Positions 1-8,456 of a stretch of DNA of 64,000 nt are shown in pieces (position 1 is the stretch's first letter; every line of letters begins with the position of its first letter). Both the position numbers and the translations under genes were made by a program. The stretch is from an uncultured Lachnospiraceae bacterium (GTDB lineage: Bacteria > Bacillota > Clostridia > Lachnospirales > Lachnospiraceae): contig CAJUHR010000008.1 of the NCBI GenBank assembly GCA_910586255.1, positions 1 through 64,000 of the forward strand, given 5' to 3'. Below the pieces are notes generated by a model. That model did no database searches and was not told the DNA's origin. It was given only the letters and a program-made list of their open reading frames with translations.

Positions 1-171
1 ATAAAAAAAGTCAATGATTATAAGTTTTTTTCAAAGAAAATGAATTTGCCATTTTAAATGCCGTTTTTTGCCATTTTTGATGGCGGCATACAATTGTAAA
101 GGAATAATGGATTTTCCAAATGAGGAAAACTCTCATCAATATAGATTTTCTGTCTGCGGGAATATTAAAAC

Positions 172-207
172 GTAACAGTTCAAATTCCCCGCAATCTGAA
201 CTGTTAC
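172..207. repeat. GTAAC-ended palindrome upstream of the DUF3793 gene
   Basis: Perfect 10-bp inverted arms (172-181 and 198-207, GTAACAGTTC/GAACTGTTAC) around a 16-nt loop. The GTAACAG/CTGTTAC ends recur in other gaps of this window, so it is read as a short member of that repeat family. The rest of 1-255 is AT-rich and holds a weaker hairpin near 59-88; no gene is seen there. Confidence 0.6.
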
Positions 208-255
208 ATTAAAACAAAGAATAAAAATTGCACGACCCTTTAAGGAGGCATCCAT

Positions 256-843
256 ATGTCCGCAGAAATCATGCTTTCATTTCTTAAAACCTGCGGCCCG
301 AATGGGCGGCTGGGATTTCAGGTGGCGGCCCAGTGCGGCCCGGTATTAAAAAATGTAAAAATATCCAATTTGATGGCAGCCAGGCCGGGAAGCTGGTACC
401 AGATACTTATTGAGCTGGAAAAAAGCCGGATTGTCTGTATTCCCCTCTATGCAGATGAGGCCAGAGAGATCTTGTTTTTGTATCGGTACGCCCAGTTGGA
501 AAGCCATTTGAAAAGAAGCCGGGTCCGCAGGCTTCTTCGTTGCTTTGGCTATGAGGAGTACGAGGTTGTAGCGGTGCTGCGGCGTTTGGGGGGGAGATAC
601 AGGCAGTATGGAGAGCAGAACGGACCGTTTCCTCATGAGCTGGGTGTGCTTTTGGAGTATCCGGTGGAGGATGTGGAGGGGTTTATAGCCAATCAGGGAA
701 AGAACAGTCTCACATCCCGGTACTGGAAGGTGTATCACGACAGAAAGGAGGCGGAGCGGATATTTCACTTGTATGATGAGGTCAGGGAGAAAGCAATGTG
801 GGAGATCGTTCAGGGCTTCTCTCTGTGTCAGGTAGCCATTTAG
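256..843 (+). CDS. DUF3793 family protein
   Basis: A 195-residue protein with no signal peptide or membrane segment. The C-terminal half carries the HELGVLLEYPVEDVEGFI motif followed by GKN and YWKVY, which I recognise as the signature of DUF3793 proteins, common in Lachnospiraceae and of unknown function. Four cysteines are scattered, including one in the N-terminal LKTCGPNG. The start is supported by AAGGAGG 9 nt upstream. It stands alone, bounded by palindromes on both sides. The family is often found near iron and metal genes, which fits the next 10 kb, but no function is proven. Family call fairly firm; role unknown. Confidence 0.75.
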   Translation: MSAEIMLSFLKTCGPNGRLGFQVAAQCGPVLKNVKISNLMAARPGSWYQILIELEKSRIVCIPLYADEAREILFLYRYAQLESHLKRSRVRRLLRCFGYEEYEVVAVLRRLGGRYRQYGEQNGPFPHELGVLLEYPVEDVEGFIANQGKNSLTSRYWKVYHDRKEAERIFHLYDEVREKAMWEIVQGFSLCQVAI

Positions 844-856
844 CAAAATATCAAAG

Positions 857-896
857 AACAGTTCAGACGGGCAAGAAGATGCCCGTCTGAACTGTT
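857..896. repeat. 16-bp palindrome after the DUF3793 gene
   Basis: Perfect 16-bp arms (857-872 and 881-896) with an 8-nt loop, ending CTGTTAC. A sibling with the same AGACGGG/CCCGTCT core lies at 35980-36014. It could stop transcription of the upstream gene, but there is no T-run, so repeat-family membership is the better reading. Confidence 0.65.
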
Positions 897-906
897 ACTT
901 CTGGGG

Positions 907-1049
907 TTACTGTACTGACTCATGACTAACACTTTGCTGATTAGTCATGAGTCAGTACAGTTATGGGGCCAAAGCATATGCCCCATCGCCACAGGCGATT
1001 TCAGATGAGCATATGCCGTTACGTTCACAGGGTACCTGTGAACAGTAAC
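907..1049. repeat. Composite palindromic element, copy 1
   Basis: Three adjacent hairpins: a perfect 21-bp inverted repeat (909-929/941-961, 11-nt loop); a CATATGC...GCATATG block around an ATCGCC/GGCGAT stem (about 977-1016); and GTTAC-GTTCACAGG...CCTGTGAAC-GTAAC (1018-1049). Positions 921-1049 recur in reverse orientation at 11840-11968 with about six differences over 129 nt. No reading frame of note. The gap 844-1179 contains only this, the preceding palindrome and the zinc-operon promoter. Confidence 0.8.
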
Positions 1050-1087
1050 CGTCTGGGGGGAGCGCGGGAAGAGAGAATGAAAAACAC

Positions 1088-1116
1088 TTGAAATAGGCGG
1101 GAAGGTGGCATATAAT
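1088..1116 (+). promoter_or_regulatory. Sigma-A promoter of the zinc/manganese ABC operon
   Basis: TTGAAA (1088-1093), 17-nt spacer, TATAAT (1111-1116). Transcription would begin near 1123, so an in-frame GTG at 1105 cannot be the start codon; the ATG at 1180 is favoured. Confidence 0.7.
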
Positions 1117-1179
1117 GACAGGAGTGTGTTAGGTCAGTATACCGGCAGGAAAAACAAGCCGGCAGAAAGCGGGATAAAT

Positions 1180-2283
1180 ATGACTTGGATTCGGAAAAGG
1201 AGCCTGGTTCTGTGGATTCTCATATGGGCGGTGGCGCTTATGGGCTGTAAAGGTTTGAGGGCAGGCTCCGGGACGGAGGATAAGCAGGCAGAGGGCGGAG
1301 ATTTTGCCCGGGAGCATAAAAAGAAGGTGGTGACTACCGTATTTCCCTACTATGATTTTGTCCGTCAGATTGCCGGAGACCATGTGGAGCTGACTCTGGT
1401 GGTGCCGGCCGGGATGGACAGCCATTCCTTTGAGCCCACACCGGCGGATATGCGCGCCATTCAGAACGGGGATATACTGATCTGCAACGGAGGCTCCATG
1501 GAGCACTGGCTGACGGAAGTTTTAGATGCCATAGACACCTCTCATATGGAGGTGGTGACCATGATGGACTATGTGGATGTGGTGGAGGAAGAGCTTGTGG
1601 AGGGGATGGAGGAGGAAGCCCATGACCATTTCCACGGAGAATCAGACCGCCATGATGAGGGATATGAGCCGGGAGCATGGGGCACAAGGACGAAAAATGT
1701 GCCGGCCGAAGACGGCCCCTATGTGGACGATGACGGGCATCACGTGGAAATCGAATATGATGAGCACATCTGGACTTCTCCTATCAATGCCATAAAGCTC
1801 ATTGGGGTCATCGAGAAGGTGCTGGCAGAGCAGGATCCGGCCCATGCTTTTTGGTATAAGGAAAATGCAGGGATTTTAAAAATGGAGCTTGAGAGAATTG
1901 ACCAGGGTTTTCGTCAGGTGTCGGAAAGCCGCAGGCGAAATCTGATTGTGGTGGGGGACAAGTTTCCATTCCGGTATCTGGCAGAGGAGTACGGCATAGA
2001 TTACCGGGCGGCCTTTTCTGGCTGCAGCACAGACACAGAGCCCAGTGCCCGTACCATTGCATATCTGATTGACAAGGTGAGCACAGATAAGATTCCGGTG
2101 GTCTATTTTCTGGAGACAGGAAGTCAGCGGGTGGCGCGGATTATCGGGGAGGAGACCGGGGCTAAGCCCCTTCTTCTTCACTCCTGTCACACAGTCACCC
2201 GAAGACAGTTTGAGGAGGGCATCACCTATGTGGAGCTGATGGAGCAGAATATAGAGAATCTGAGAAAAGGGTTGGATGAATGA
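1180..2283 (+). CDS. Zinc/manganese ABC transporter substrate-binding lipoprotein (ZnuA/AdcA-like)
   Basis: A 367-residue extracytoplasmic metal receptor. The N-terminus is a lipoprotein signal with lipobox LMGC and acylated Cys23. The mature part shows cluster A-1 features: VVTTVFPYYDFVRQIAG, a metal-ligand His in DSHSFEPTP (near residue 82), a His/Asp/Glu-rich loop (about 140-197, several HDHFH and DDDGHH stretches) and DEHIWTSP. The loop is typical of zinc receptors, so zinc is favoured over manganese. The start at ATG 1180 is chosen because the longer frame begins inside the promoter. The stop overlaps the ATPase start (ATGA). First gene of a three-gene transporter operon. Confidence 0.88.
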   Translation: MTWIRKRSLVLWILIWAVALMGCKGLRAGSGTEDKQAEGGDFAREHKKKVVTTVFPYYDFVRQIAGDHVELTLVVPAGMDSHSFEPTPADMRAIQNGDILICNGGSMEHWLTEVLDAIDTSHMEVVTMMDYVDVVEEELVEGMEEEAHDHFHGESDRHDEGYEPGAWGTRTKNVPAEDGPYVDDDGHHVEIEYDEHIWTSPINAIKLIGVIEKVLAEQDPAHAFWYKENAGILKMELERIDQGFRQVSESRRRNLIVVGDKFPFRYLAEEYGIDYRAAFSGCSTDTEPSARTIAYLIDKVSTDKIPVVYFLETGSQRVARIIGEETGAKPLLLHSCHTVTRRQFEEGITYVELMEQNIENLRKGLDE

Positions 2284-3002
2284 AGCCGTTTATTGTATGC
2301 GAGCATGTGGATTTTGGATATGAGAACCAGGATGCGGTCATTGACTTAAGCCTTGCCATTTATCCGGGGGATTATCTGTGTATTGTAGGCGCCAACGGCT
2401 CCGGAAAAAGTACTCTGATCAAGGGACTTTTGGGGCTTCTTACCCCCACGGCGGGAACCATGACAGTGGCGGGGGAACTTAAAAAGGGCGGAATCGGTTA
2501 TCTTCCCCAGCAGACTGCCGCTCAGCAGGATTTTCCGGCAACCGTGGGGGAGGTGGTGCTGTCCGGCGCTCTAAGCCGCCGGGGAAATCTTCCCTTTTAT
2601 TCCAGGAAGGAGAAGGAGCTGGCCTTAAGGAGTATGGATCGTCTGGGAGTTCTGGGACTTGAGAAAAAATGCTACCGGGAGCTGTCCGGAGGACAAAAAC
2701 AGCGGGTATTGATTGCCCGGGCCTTGTGCGCTACAAAGCACATGCTGATTCTGGACGAGCCCACCACCGGGCTGGACCCTTCCACCATCCAGGATTTCTA
2801 CCGGCTGGTTCGGGAGCTGAACCGAAAGGATAACATTACCATTGTCATGGTCTCCCATGACATTCGCAACGTAATTTTGCATGCGGACAGGATTCTTCAC
2901 ATGCAGCAGCATATACTGTTTTCGGGAACGCCAAAGGAGTACAAAAAAACCGCGGCAGGAAAAGTGTTTCTGGGAGCGGAGACAGAGGAGGAGTGGGAAT
3001 GA
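2280..3002 (+). CDS. Zinc/manganese ABC transporter ATP-binding protein (ZnuC-like)
   Basis: A 240-residue ATPase that drives metal import with the flanking receptor and permease. Walker A GANGSGKST (about residue 38), Q-loop LPQQ, signature LSGGQKQR (about 134), Walker B LILDEPTTGLDP and the switch MVSHD are all intact. Length and motif spacing match single-domain metal-family ATPases. The start overlaps the receptor stop by 4 nt and the end overlaps the permease by 10 nt, so the three are translationally coupled. ATPase call certain; metal specificity rests on the neighbours. Confidence 0.9.
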   Translation: MKPFIVCEHVDFGYENQDAVIDLSLAIYPGDYLCIVGANGSGKSTLIKGLLGLLTPTAGTMTVAGELKKGGIGYLPQQTAAQQDFPATVGEVVLSGALSRRGNLPFYSRKEKELALRSMDRLGVLGLEKKCYRELSGGQKQRVLIARALCATKHMLILDEPTTGLDPSTIQDFYRLVRELNRKDNITIVMVSHDIRNVILHADRILHMQQHILFSGTPKEYKKTAAGKVFLGAETEEEWE

Positions 3003-3805
3003 TTGGAGAGATGCTGTCCTATCCGTTTCTGGCGCGCGCTCTGGTGGGAGGGGCCCTGGTGTCTCTGTGCGCCGCCCTTTTGGGAGTGAGCCTTGTCCTT
3101 AAGCGGTACTCCATGATCGGAGACGGACTGTCTCATGTGTCTTTTGGAGCCTTGTCCATTGCCGTGGCGGCAGGGTGGTCGCCTCTGACCATATCCATTC
3201 CGGTGGTGACACTGGCTGCCTTCTTCCTTCTGCGGCTGACAGAGAACAGCAGGCTGAAAAGCGATGCAGCCATTGCCATAATCTCCGCCTCGGCCCTGGC
3301 GGCAGGGATTGTGGTCACATCTTTGACCACAGGCATGACCACGGATGTGAGCAGCTATATGTTTGGCAGTATTTTGGCTATGAGCCGGCAGGATGTCAGG
3401 CTTGCGATTTTGCTGTCCGCGGTGGTGCTTTGTCTGTATGTGCTTTGCTATAATAAGATTTTTGCCATAACCTTTGATGAAAGCTTTGCCAGGGCTGCCG
3501 GGGTCCGGGTGGCATTTTATAATGTTCTGATCGCGGTTCTCACTGCGATTACCATTGTTCTGGGAATGCGGATGATGGGGGCCATGCTGATTTCCAGCCT
3601 GATTATTTTTCCGGCTCTGACCTCCATGCAGGTTTTAAAAAGCTTTCGGGGAGTGGTGATCTGTTCCGGAATTTTGTCTGTGGCATGTTTTTTTGCGGGA
3701 ATGGTTTTGTCCTATGGTCTGTCCACACCGGCAGGGGCCAGCGTGGTTTTGGTGAATCTGGCAGTTTTCCTGCTGTTTACAGGCTTTGCCCGGCTAAGGA
3801 AGTAA
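2993..3805 (+). CDS. Zinc/manganese ABC transporter permease (ZnuB-like)
   Basis: A 270-residue integral membrane protein with about eight hydrophobic segments, the usual size for ABC-3 family metal permeases. Family signatures are the N-terminal LVGGALVSLCAALLGVSLVL, followed by SMIGDGLSHVSFGALS, and the later AITIVLGMRMMGAMLISSL region. It overlaps the ATPase gene by 10 nt and closes the operon. No terminator is obvious in the 73-nt gap to ktrB, so read-through into potassium uptake is possible. Confidence 0.88.
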   Translation: MGMIGEMLSYPFLARALVGGALVSLCAALLGVSLVLKRYSMIGDGLSHVSFGALSIAVAAGWSPLTISIPVVTLAAFFLLRLTENSRLKSDAAIAIISASALAAGIVVTSLTTGMTTDVSSYMFGSILAMSRQDVRLAILLSAVVLCLYVLCYNKIFAITFDESFARAAGVRVAFYNVLIAVLTAITIVLGMRMMGAMLISSLIIFPALTSMQVLKSFRGVVICSGILSVACFFAGMVLSYGLSTPAGASVVLVNLAVFLLFTGFARLRK

Positions 3806-3878
3806 TCATACAGTAATCGTGCAGGCGCCAGACAGTTACATCGGATGAAGACATAGGGAAAAGAGGAGGTGTAAAAAT

Positions 3879-5252
3879 ATGCAGGCATTGAAAAAGGGTT
3901 TGTTTGGCAGATTGTATCAGGTCAGGAATCATCTGACCCAGACCCAGTTTATTGCCTACGGCTTTTTGGGAATGATTCTGACGGGGGCGCTGCTTTTGAT
4001 GCTGCCTGTTTCCAGCAGGACAGGGGAGGCGAGCAGCTTTTTAAATTGCCTGTTTACGGCCACCAGCGCGTCCTGTGTGACGGGTCTGGTGGTATACGAT
4101 ACATGGACTCACTGGTCCTTGTTTGGCCAGCTGGTGATTTTGACGCTGATACAGATCGGCGGTCTGGGATTTGTGACGATCGGTGTGTTTTTGTCCATTA
4201 TTCTGCGCCGCAGAATCGGCCTTAAGGAGCGGGGGCTGATGCAGGAGAGTGTCAATACTCTGGAGATTGGCGGCGTAGTACGGCTTGCTAGGAAGATTAT
4301 TGTTGGCACAGCGATTTTTGAGGGCACAGGAGCGCTGCTTTTAGCTATCCGGTTTATACCGGAATATGGCCTTTTGAGGGGAAGTTATTATGGGATTTTT
4401 CATTCCATATCCGCTTTTTGTAATGCGGGATTTGACCTGATGGGCTGTCAGGGGCCCTACAACTCCCTGGTAAATTATTACAACGATTGGCTGGTCAATC
4501 TGGTAATCATGTCATTGATCGTAATTGGCGGAATCGGTTTTATTGTGTGGGACGACTTGAGCAGAAACGGATTTCACTTTCACCGCTATATGCTTCACAC
4601 AAAGATTGTGCTTCTGACTACCGCTGTTTTACTTACAGGCAGCGCATGGCTGTTTTACCGGTTTGAATCTCAGAATCTTTTGACGGGAATGGATGGAAGC
4701 GGAAGGGTTCTGACCTCTCTTTTTTCTGCGGTGACAGCCAGAACGGCAGGATTTAATACGGTGGATACGGCGGCGCTTACGGATGCCAGCAAAATGCTGA
4801 CCGTGATTTTGATGTTTATCGGAGGAAGTCCCGGGTCAACGGCAGGAGGAGTGAAAACCACCACAATTATTGTGCTGTACCTTCATCTCTGGTCATCCAT
4901 TCAAAGGACATACGGGGTCAATGCTTTTGGGAGACGGCTGGAGGATGATGTACTTAAAAGAGCCAGCGCCATTTTTATGGTGAATCTTACCCTGGCACTG
5001 GGGGCTTGTCTGTTTATTATGGCCACCCAGAACTTTCCGGTTATGGATGTGCTTTTTGAGACGTTTTCGGCTATCGGGACAGTTGGCATGACAACCGGAA
5101 TCACGAGAGGGCTTAGCTCGGGCTCCCGGCTGGCAATTACGTTTTTGATGTACTGCGGGCGGGTGGGCAGCTTGTCCTTTGCCCTGTCCTTTACTCAGCA
5201 CAAAAAGGTGGCGAGGGTGAAACAGCCGGTGGGAAGAATTACCATCGGATAA
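3879..5252 (+). CDS. ktrB: Potassium uptake channel subunit KtrB/TrkH
   Basis: A 457-residue TrkH/KtrB ion-translocating subunit. Four pore-loop repeats are visible: TATSASCVTGL (about residue 66), HSISAFCNAGFD (about 180), SAVTARTAGFNT (about 287) and FSAIGTVGMTTG (about 400), each with its filter glycine. The SPGSTAGGVKT stretch of the intramembrane gate region is present. It couples K+ (and Na+) entry to the cytosolic gating ring made by the next gene, 33 nt downstream. Start supported by AGAGGAGGTG. The length fits KtrB. No c-di-AMP riboswitch is seen in the short upstream gap. Confidence 0.93.
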   Translation: MQALKKGLFGRLYQVRNHLTQTQFIAYGFLGMILTGALLLMLPVSSRTGEASSFLNCLFTATSASCVTGLVVYDTWTHWSLFGQLVILTLIQIGGLGFVTIGVFLSIILRRRIGLKERGLMQESVNTLEIGGVVRLARKIIVGTAIFEGTGALLLAIRFIPEYGLLRGSYYGIFHSISAFCNAGFDLMGCQGPYNSLVNYYNDWLVNLVIMSLIVIGGIGFIVWDDLSRNGFHFHRYMLHTKIVLLTTAVLLTGSAWLFYRFESQNLLTGMDGSGRVLTSLFSAVTARTAGFNTVDTAALTDASKMLTVILMFIGGSPGSTAGGVKTTTIIVLYLHLWSSIQRTYGVNAFGRRLEDDVLKRASAIFMVNLTLALGACLFIMATQNFPVMDVLFETFSAIGTVGMTTGITRGLSSGSRLAITFLMYCGRVGSLSFALSFTQHKKVARVKQPVGRITIG

Positions 5253-5285
5253 TAATAGTGGAATCAAAGAAAAGGAGAGTGTGGG

Positions 5286-5939
5286 ATGAAATCTATTTTG
5301 ATTATCGGAATGGGGCGGTTCGGGCGTCATTTGTGTACGAATCTGGCAAAATTGGGGAATCAGATCATGGCAGTGGATGAAAATGAGGAGACTCTCGAAG
5401 ATATGCTGGACTATGTGGTCAGTGCCAAGATCGGGGACTGCACCAACGAAGCAGTGTTAAAAAGCCTTGGAGTGGATAATTTTGATATCTGCTTTATCTG
5501 TATTGGCACCAATTTTCAGAGCAGCCTGGAAATCACCAGCATGGTGAAAGAGATGGGAGGACGGTATGTAGTCAGCAAGGCCAACCGGGATATTCATGCC
5601 AAATTCCTTTTGCGCAATGGGGCGGATGAGGTGATCTATCCGGACCGGGATATTGCAGAGAAGCTGGCGGTACGCTACAGCGCCAACCATGTATTTGATT
5701 ATATTGAGCTGACAGAGGAGTTTTCCATCTATGAGATACCGCCCCTGCCGGAGTGGATTGGAAAGAGCATTATTGATCTGAGCATCCGGAATAAGTACCA
5801 TATCAGTATTTTGGCCACCAAGGAGGGGGAGAAGGCGAAGCTGATGCCCCCGGCAGATTATGTGATCCGGGCGGATGAGCATCTGATGGTGATTGGGAAG
5901 AATGAGGATGTGGATGGCATTTTAAAGCTTTTGAAGTAG
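5286..5939 (+). CDS. ktrA: Potassium uptake regulatory subunit KtrA (TrkA-N/TrkA-C)
   Basis: A 217-residue cytosolic gating-ring protein. The N-terminal RCK/TrkA-N Rossmann domain (1-130) has the nucleotide motif GMGRFGRHL and an acidic residue after the second strand (AVDENEE). The C-terminal TrkA-C domain (about 140-217) is the site that binds c-di-AMP in homologues. It pairs with the upstream channel gene. A strong terminator follows 30 nt downstream, ending the transcript before the convergent genes. Confidence 0.93.
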   Translation: MKSILIIGMGRFGRHLCTNLAKLGNQIMAVDENEETLEDMLDYVVSAKIGDCTNEAVLKSLGVDNFDICFICIGTNFQSSLEITSMVKEMGGRYVVSKANRDIHAKFLLRNGADEVIYPDRDIAEKLAVRYSANHVFDYIELTEEFSIYEIPPLPEWIGKSIIDLSIRNKYHISILATKEGEKAKLMPPADYVIRADEHLMVIGKNEDVDGILKLLK

Positions 5940-5969
5940 AGAGACAGTGGAGCAACGGAAGCGAAAAAG

Positions 5970-6006
5970 GAGACGGACAGCAAAAAAGCGGTCCGTCTCT
6001 TTTTTT
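5970..6006. terminator. Intrinsic terminator after ktrA
   Basis: Nine-base-pair stem GAGACGGAC/GTCCGTCTC (5970-5978, 5991-5999) with a 12-nt A-rich loop, followed by seven T (6000-6006). Separates ktrA from the convergent 6018-6329 gene. Confidence 0.85.
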
Positions 6007-6017
6007 AACAGAAAAAT

Positions 6018-6329
6018 TTATTTAAGCTTTTTGTCCAGGTAGGTCCACAGACGGTACATAAGTAAGCCCCAGGCGAAAAAAAGAAGGATCAGGATGCTTA
6101 AGGGAACCTGGTTGCTGTAGGGGTTTGGCAGGAAGTATTTCTGCCATCCTGGAATGTCGGTGTAGTAGTATTGACCCGGACCAAAATCGATTCCCGGAAC
6201 CTGCCCTATATTGCCTGCCATTATGTAGATGGCAATACCACAGGAGATCAAAAAAATCAGAGTGCCGATGGCGCAGATGATGCCCATGGGCGTGTGGGGA
6301 ATCAGAAAATTCTTTTGATTTTTTTTCAT
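6018..6329 (-). CDS. Small two-TM membrane protein downstream of yeiH
   Basis: A 103-residue protein I do not recognise. It has two hydrophobic helices (about 15-37 and 75-92) joined by a Pro/Gly/Tyr-rich loop containing GQYYYTDIPGWQKYFLP, a basic N-terminus and a KKLK end. The ATG at 6329 is preceded by AAGAAAGGA; a longer frame extends upstream but its N-terminus overlaps the end of the exporter gene and lacks a ribosome site. It lies 46 nt downstream of the YeiH gene on the same strand, so the two probably share a transcript and it may be an accessory subunit. That is inference only. Confidence 0.6.
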   Translation of the reverse strand: MKKNQKNFLIPHTPMGIICAIGTLIFLISCGIAIYIMAGNIGQVPGIDFGPGQYYYTDIPGWQKYFLPNPYSNQVPLSILILLFFAWGLLMYRLWTYLDKKLK

Positions 6330-6375
6330 GGCCGTATCCTTTCTTAAAGCAGCCAGTAGTCGCGTTTTTATGAGA

Positions 6376-7773
6376 TTACACGGTGATGTTTGGAATCGGG
6401 AAAATCCGTCCCGACAGCAGCAGCCAGGCCACAACAAAGGTCAGCACCAGATTGAATATCTGTCCTACAATGTAGAGAACGAACGGTTTGCCGCCCTGGA
6501 ACTGTTCGGCCATTTCCTTAAAGTTGGTCTCCAGACCAATGCAGGTGAATGCCAGGGCGAAGCACCAGGTCTGGAATTCCTTGATGTCGGACAGAATCTT
6601 TGCAGTGGCTTCCACACCGATGGTATTCTGGAATACAAAGGAGAAAAACAGGGAAGCGCCTAAAAATCCCAGGATAAACTTGGGGAAGCGATGCCAGATC
6701 TCGGAAGCGCCCACAGTCTGATCCGCGCTTTTATCCACCTTGGTGGTGAAGAATACAGCAACAGCAAAAGCCACAAAGCCGATCAGAATATTCTGGATCA
6801 TTTTTACCAGGGCGGCTACCTGGCCGGCAAGCTCACCCAGGGCGTTTCCGGCAAGAACCACAGCACCGGTGGAGTCAACGGTGCCGCCGATCCATGCACC
6901 GCCCACCATGGGATCTAAGGCAACTACCTTGCAGAACAGGGGCATACCTACCATCATCAGAACGGTGAAGATCAGAGAGATGCCCACAGCAAAGGTTAAG
7001 TCTGTCTTTTTTGCTTTACAGGCAGCAGCTGTTGCAATGGCAGCAGAGGTACCGCAGACAGAGGTGGCAGCAGCGATGGTCATGACCATTCTCTTATTTT
7101 CCATTTTCAAATATTTTGTGCCTAAAAGCCACATAAAGATAATGACTACGGGAGTTACAGCCCAGGCAATGCCCAGCCCGTAAAGACCAAACTTCTGGAT
7201 GTTGGAAAATAGAACGGAGGCGCCCATAAGCACCAATCCGGTTTTTATGTAGAACTCAGTCTGGATGGCAGGCTTTAACCATTCAGGCACCTTTAGCAAA
7301 TTGGAGATGACCAGACCTAAGATCAATGCCCAGAACGCGTATTCCAGATATTTGCTGAAGGTGACCTGGGAAGAAATCAGTCGAACCAGGCAGGTCAGTG
7401 CAAACAGAGCCAGGAAAGAAATGGCATACTTTGCAATGTTTTTCCCCATCAGTTGATTGGAAACTGCGAAAATAAGAATCAGTGCAATAAGAGTTAAAAG
7501 GATTCCGCTCCATGTGGATAGACAGGCATCACTGCCATTGAAGAATTTCAGGATGGAGCCGCTTTCTTCACTGCCCCATTTGCCAAAGGTGCCAGCCTTA
7601 AATGCAAAGGCACCGCTGATCACTCCAAAGGACGCGATTGCAATGATGATAAAAGCGCCCCAGATAGACAGCCAGTCTTCCTTGTGCAGCATGTCTGACA
7701 GGTGGAATTTTTCGGCAACCACCACATCATCATTGACAGGTGCCGGAGTGACAGTTGTAGTTTTCTTGCTCAT
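6376..7773 (-). CDS. YeiH/UPF0324 family putative sulfate exporter
   Basis: A 465-residue polytopic membrane protein with roughly eleven hydrophobic segments. YeiH-family hallmarks are KTGLVLMGASVLF, MAATSVCGTSAAIA (here TIAAATSVCGTSAAIATAAA), the stretch GGAWIGGTVDSTGAVV with a following ALVKMIQNILIGF, and the late CFALAFTCIGLETNF. The family was named putative sulfate exporters; substrates remain poorly tested. An N-terminal hydrophilic tail of about 30 residues (TTTVTPAPVNDDVVV) makes it longer than the classic 340-residue form. Start supported by AGGAGGG. It is divergent from the feo operon across a 400-bp gap. Confidence 0.82.
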   Translation of the reverse strand: MSKKTTTVTPAPVNDDVVVAEKFHLSDMLHKEDWLSIWGAFIIIAIASFGVISGAFAFKAGTFGKWGSEESGSILKFFNGSDACLSTWSGILLTLIALILIFAVSNQLMGKNIAKYAISFLALFALTCLVRLISSQVTFSKYLEYAFWALILGLVISNLLKVPEWLKPAIQTEFYIKTGLVLMGASVLFSNIQKFGLYGLGIAWAVTPVVIIFMWLLGTKYLKMENKRMVMTIAAATSVCGTSAAIATAAACKAKKTDLTFAVGISLIFTVLMMVGMPLFCKVVALDPMVGGAWIGGTVDSTGAVVLAGNALGELAGQVAALVKMIQNILIGFVAFAVAVFFTTKVDKSADQTVGASEIWHRFPKFILGFLGASLFFSFVFQNTIGVEATAKILSDIKEFQTWCFALAFTCIGLETNFKEMAEQFQGGKPFVLYIVGQIFNLVLTFVVAWLLLSGRIFPIPNITV

Positions 7774-8034
7774 ACTTACCCTCCTAATATAGAATTGTGA
7801 TAGGTTATTGTCAATAAAATAACATAAATGTTAAAATATTGACGGTATTGTCCATTATAAGTGAAAGCCTGAGAAAAATCCATTGACATTTTATCCAATA
7901 TTCCTACAAGTAATTATCTGTTTTTGACATAATCTACAAGAAAAATATTTTAGTTTTATGTAAAACACATAAAATTTTGACGGAACAAAATTGTTAAAAA
8001 TTTTGCAAAGTTTTATGGAGTTTACAGAGAATTT

Positions 8035-8055
8035 AATTGAGAAAAATTCTCAATT
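8035..8055. promoter_or_regulatory. Palindromic operator candidate upstream of feo operon 1
   Basis: Perfect 9-bp inverted repeat AATTGAGAA-AAA-TTCTCAATT immediately upstream of the feoA promoter -35. A TTCTCAA half also sits inside the promoter spacer of the second feo operon (16151-16160), suggesting a shared regulator. The remainder of the gap 7774-8173 is very AT-rich with no reading frame. Confidence 0.45.
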
Positions 8056-8062
8056 GCAAAGC

Positions 8063-8091
8063 TTGACATTTCCGAAGATTCGGCATATGAT
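8063..8091 (+). promoter_or_regulatory. Sigma-A promoter of feo operon 1
   Basis: TTGACA (8063-8068), 17-nt spacer, TATGAT (8086-8091). The predicted start near 8098 falls at the edge of a Fur-box-like sequence. Confidence 0.75.
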
Positions 8092-8098
8092 AATACAC

Positions 8099-8117
8099 GA
8101 AAATGATAATCAGTTTC
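8099..8117. promoter_or_regulatory. Fur-box-like operator at the feo 1 transcription start
   Basis: The 19-mer GAAAATGATAATCAGTTTC matches the bacterial Fur consensus GATAATGATAATCATTATC at most positions. Its place just downstream of the -10 would let an iron-loaded Fur block initiation. Match judged by eye. Confidence 0.6.
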
Positions 8118-8173
8118 AAAATTCTTAAACGGTTAGGACAAATGTACATGTGTCCGGAAAGGAAGAGTGCTTT

Positions 8174-8395
8174 ATGCCATTATCTATGATGGAAAAGGGA
8201 GATGTCAAAGTAATCACCGAATTCCGGGGAGAAGAGGGAATGAAGCGCCACCTGCAGAATTTGGGATTTATCAGGGGAGAGAAGGTGCAGGTGGTGGGAG
8301 AGAATTCCAGTGGAATGATCCTGATGATTAAGGGTGTAAGGTTGGCCTTAAACTATGTTCTGGCAAACAGGATTATGGTGGCGGATCAGCCGTGA
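8174..8395 (+). CDS. feoA: FeoA family protein (first of two)
   Basis: A 73-residue SH3-like FeoA protein: LQNLGFIRGEKVQVV and ILMIKGVRLALN match the conserved FeoA core (LxxLGfxxGxxvxvv...ixxxxxrlaL). FeoA assists FeoB in ferrous-iron import at the membrane. The ATG at 8174 has AAAGGAAG upstream; a GTG at 8150 in frame is less likely. First gene of feoA-feoA-feoB behind a Fur-controlled promoter. Duplicate feoA genes are common in clostridia. Confidence 0.88.
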   Translation: MPLSMMEKGDVKVITEFRGEEGMKRHLQNLGFIRGEKVQVVGENSSGMILMIKGVRLALNYVLANRIMVADQP

Positions 8396-8456
8396 GAGAA
8401 GAACCTGTTTGGCAGGTGAAGCGAAAAGGTGCATTATATGACAGGGAGGATTGACT

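Noticed and set aside
1105..1179. GTG 1105 as start of the zinc receptor
   Set aside because: It lies inside a TTGAAA-17-TATAAT promoter; the lipoprotein signal begins cleanly at ATG 1180.
3806..3878. c-di-AMP riboswitch expected before ktrB
   Set aside because: The 73-nt gap is too short and lacks ydaO-type motifs.
7786..7814. Minus-strand TTGACA-17-TATATT before the YeiH gene
   Set aside because: The -10 abuts the ribosome site, so the transcript would begin inside the AGGAGGG and could not use it; probably a chance match in AT-rich DNA.
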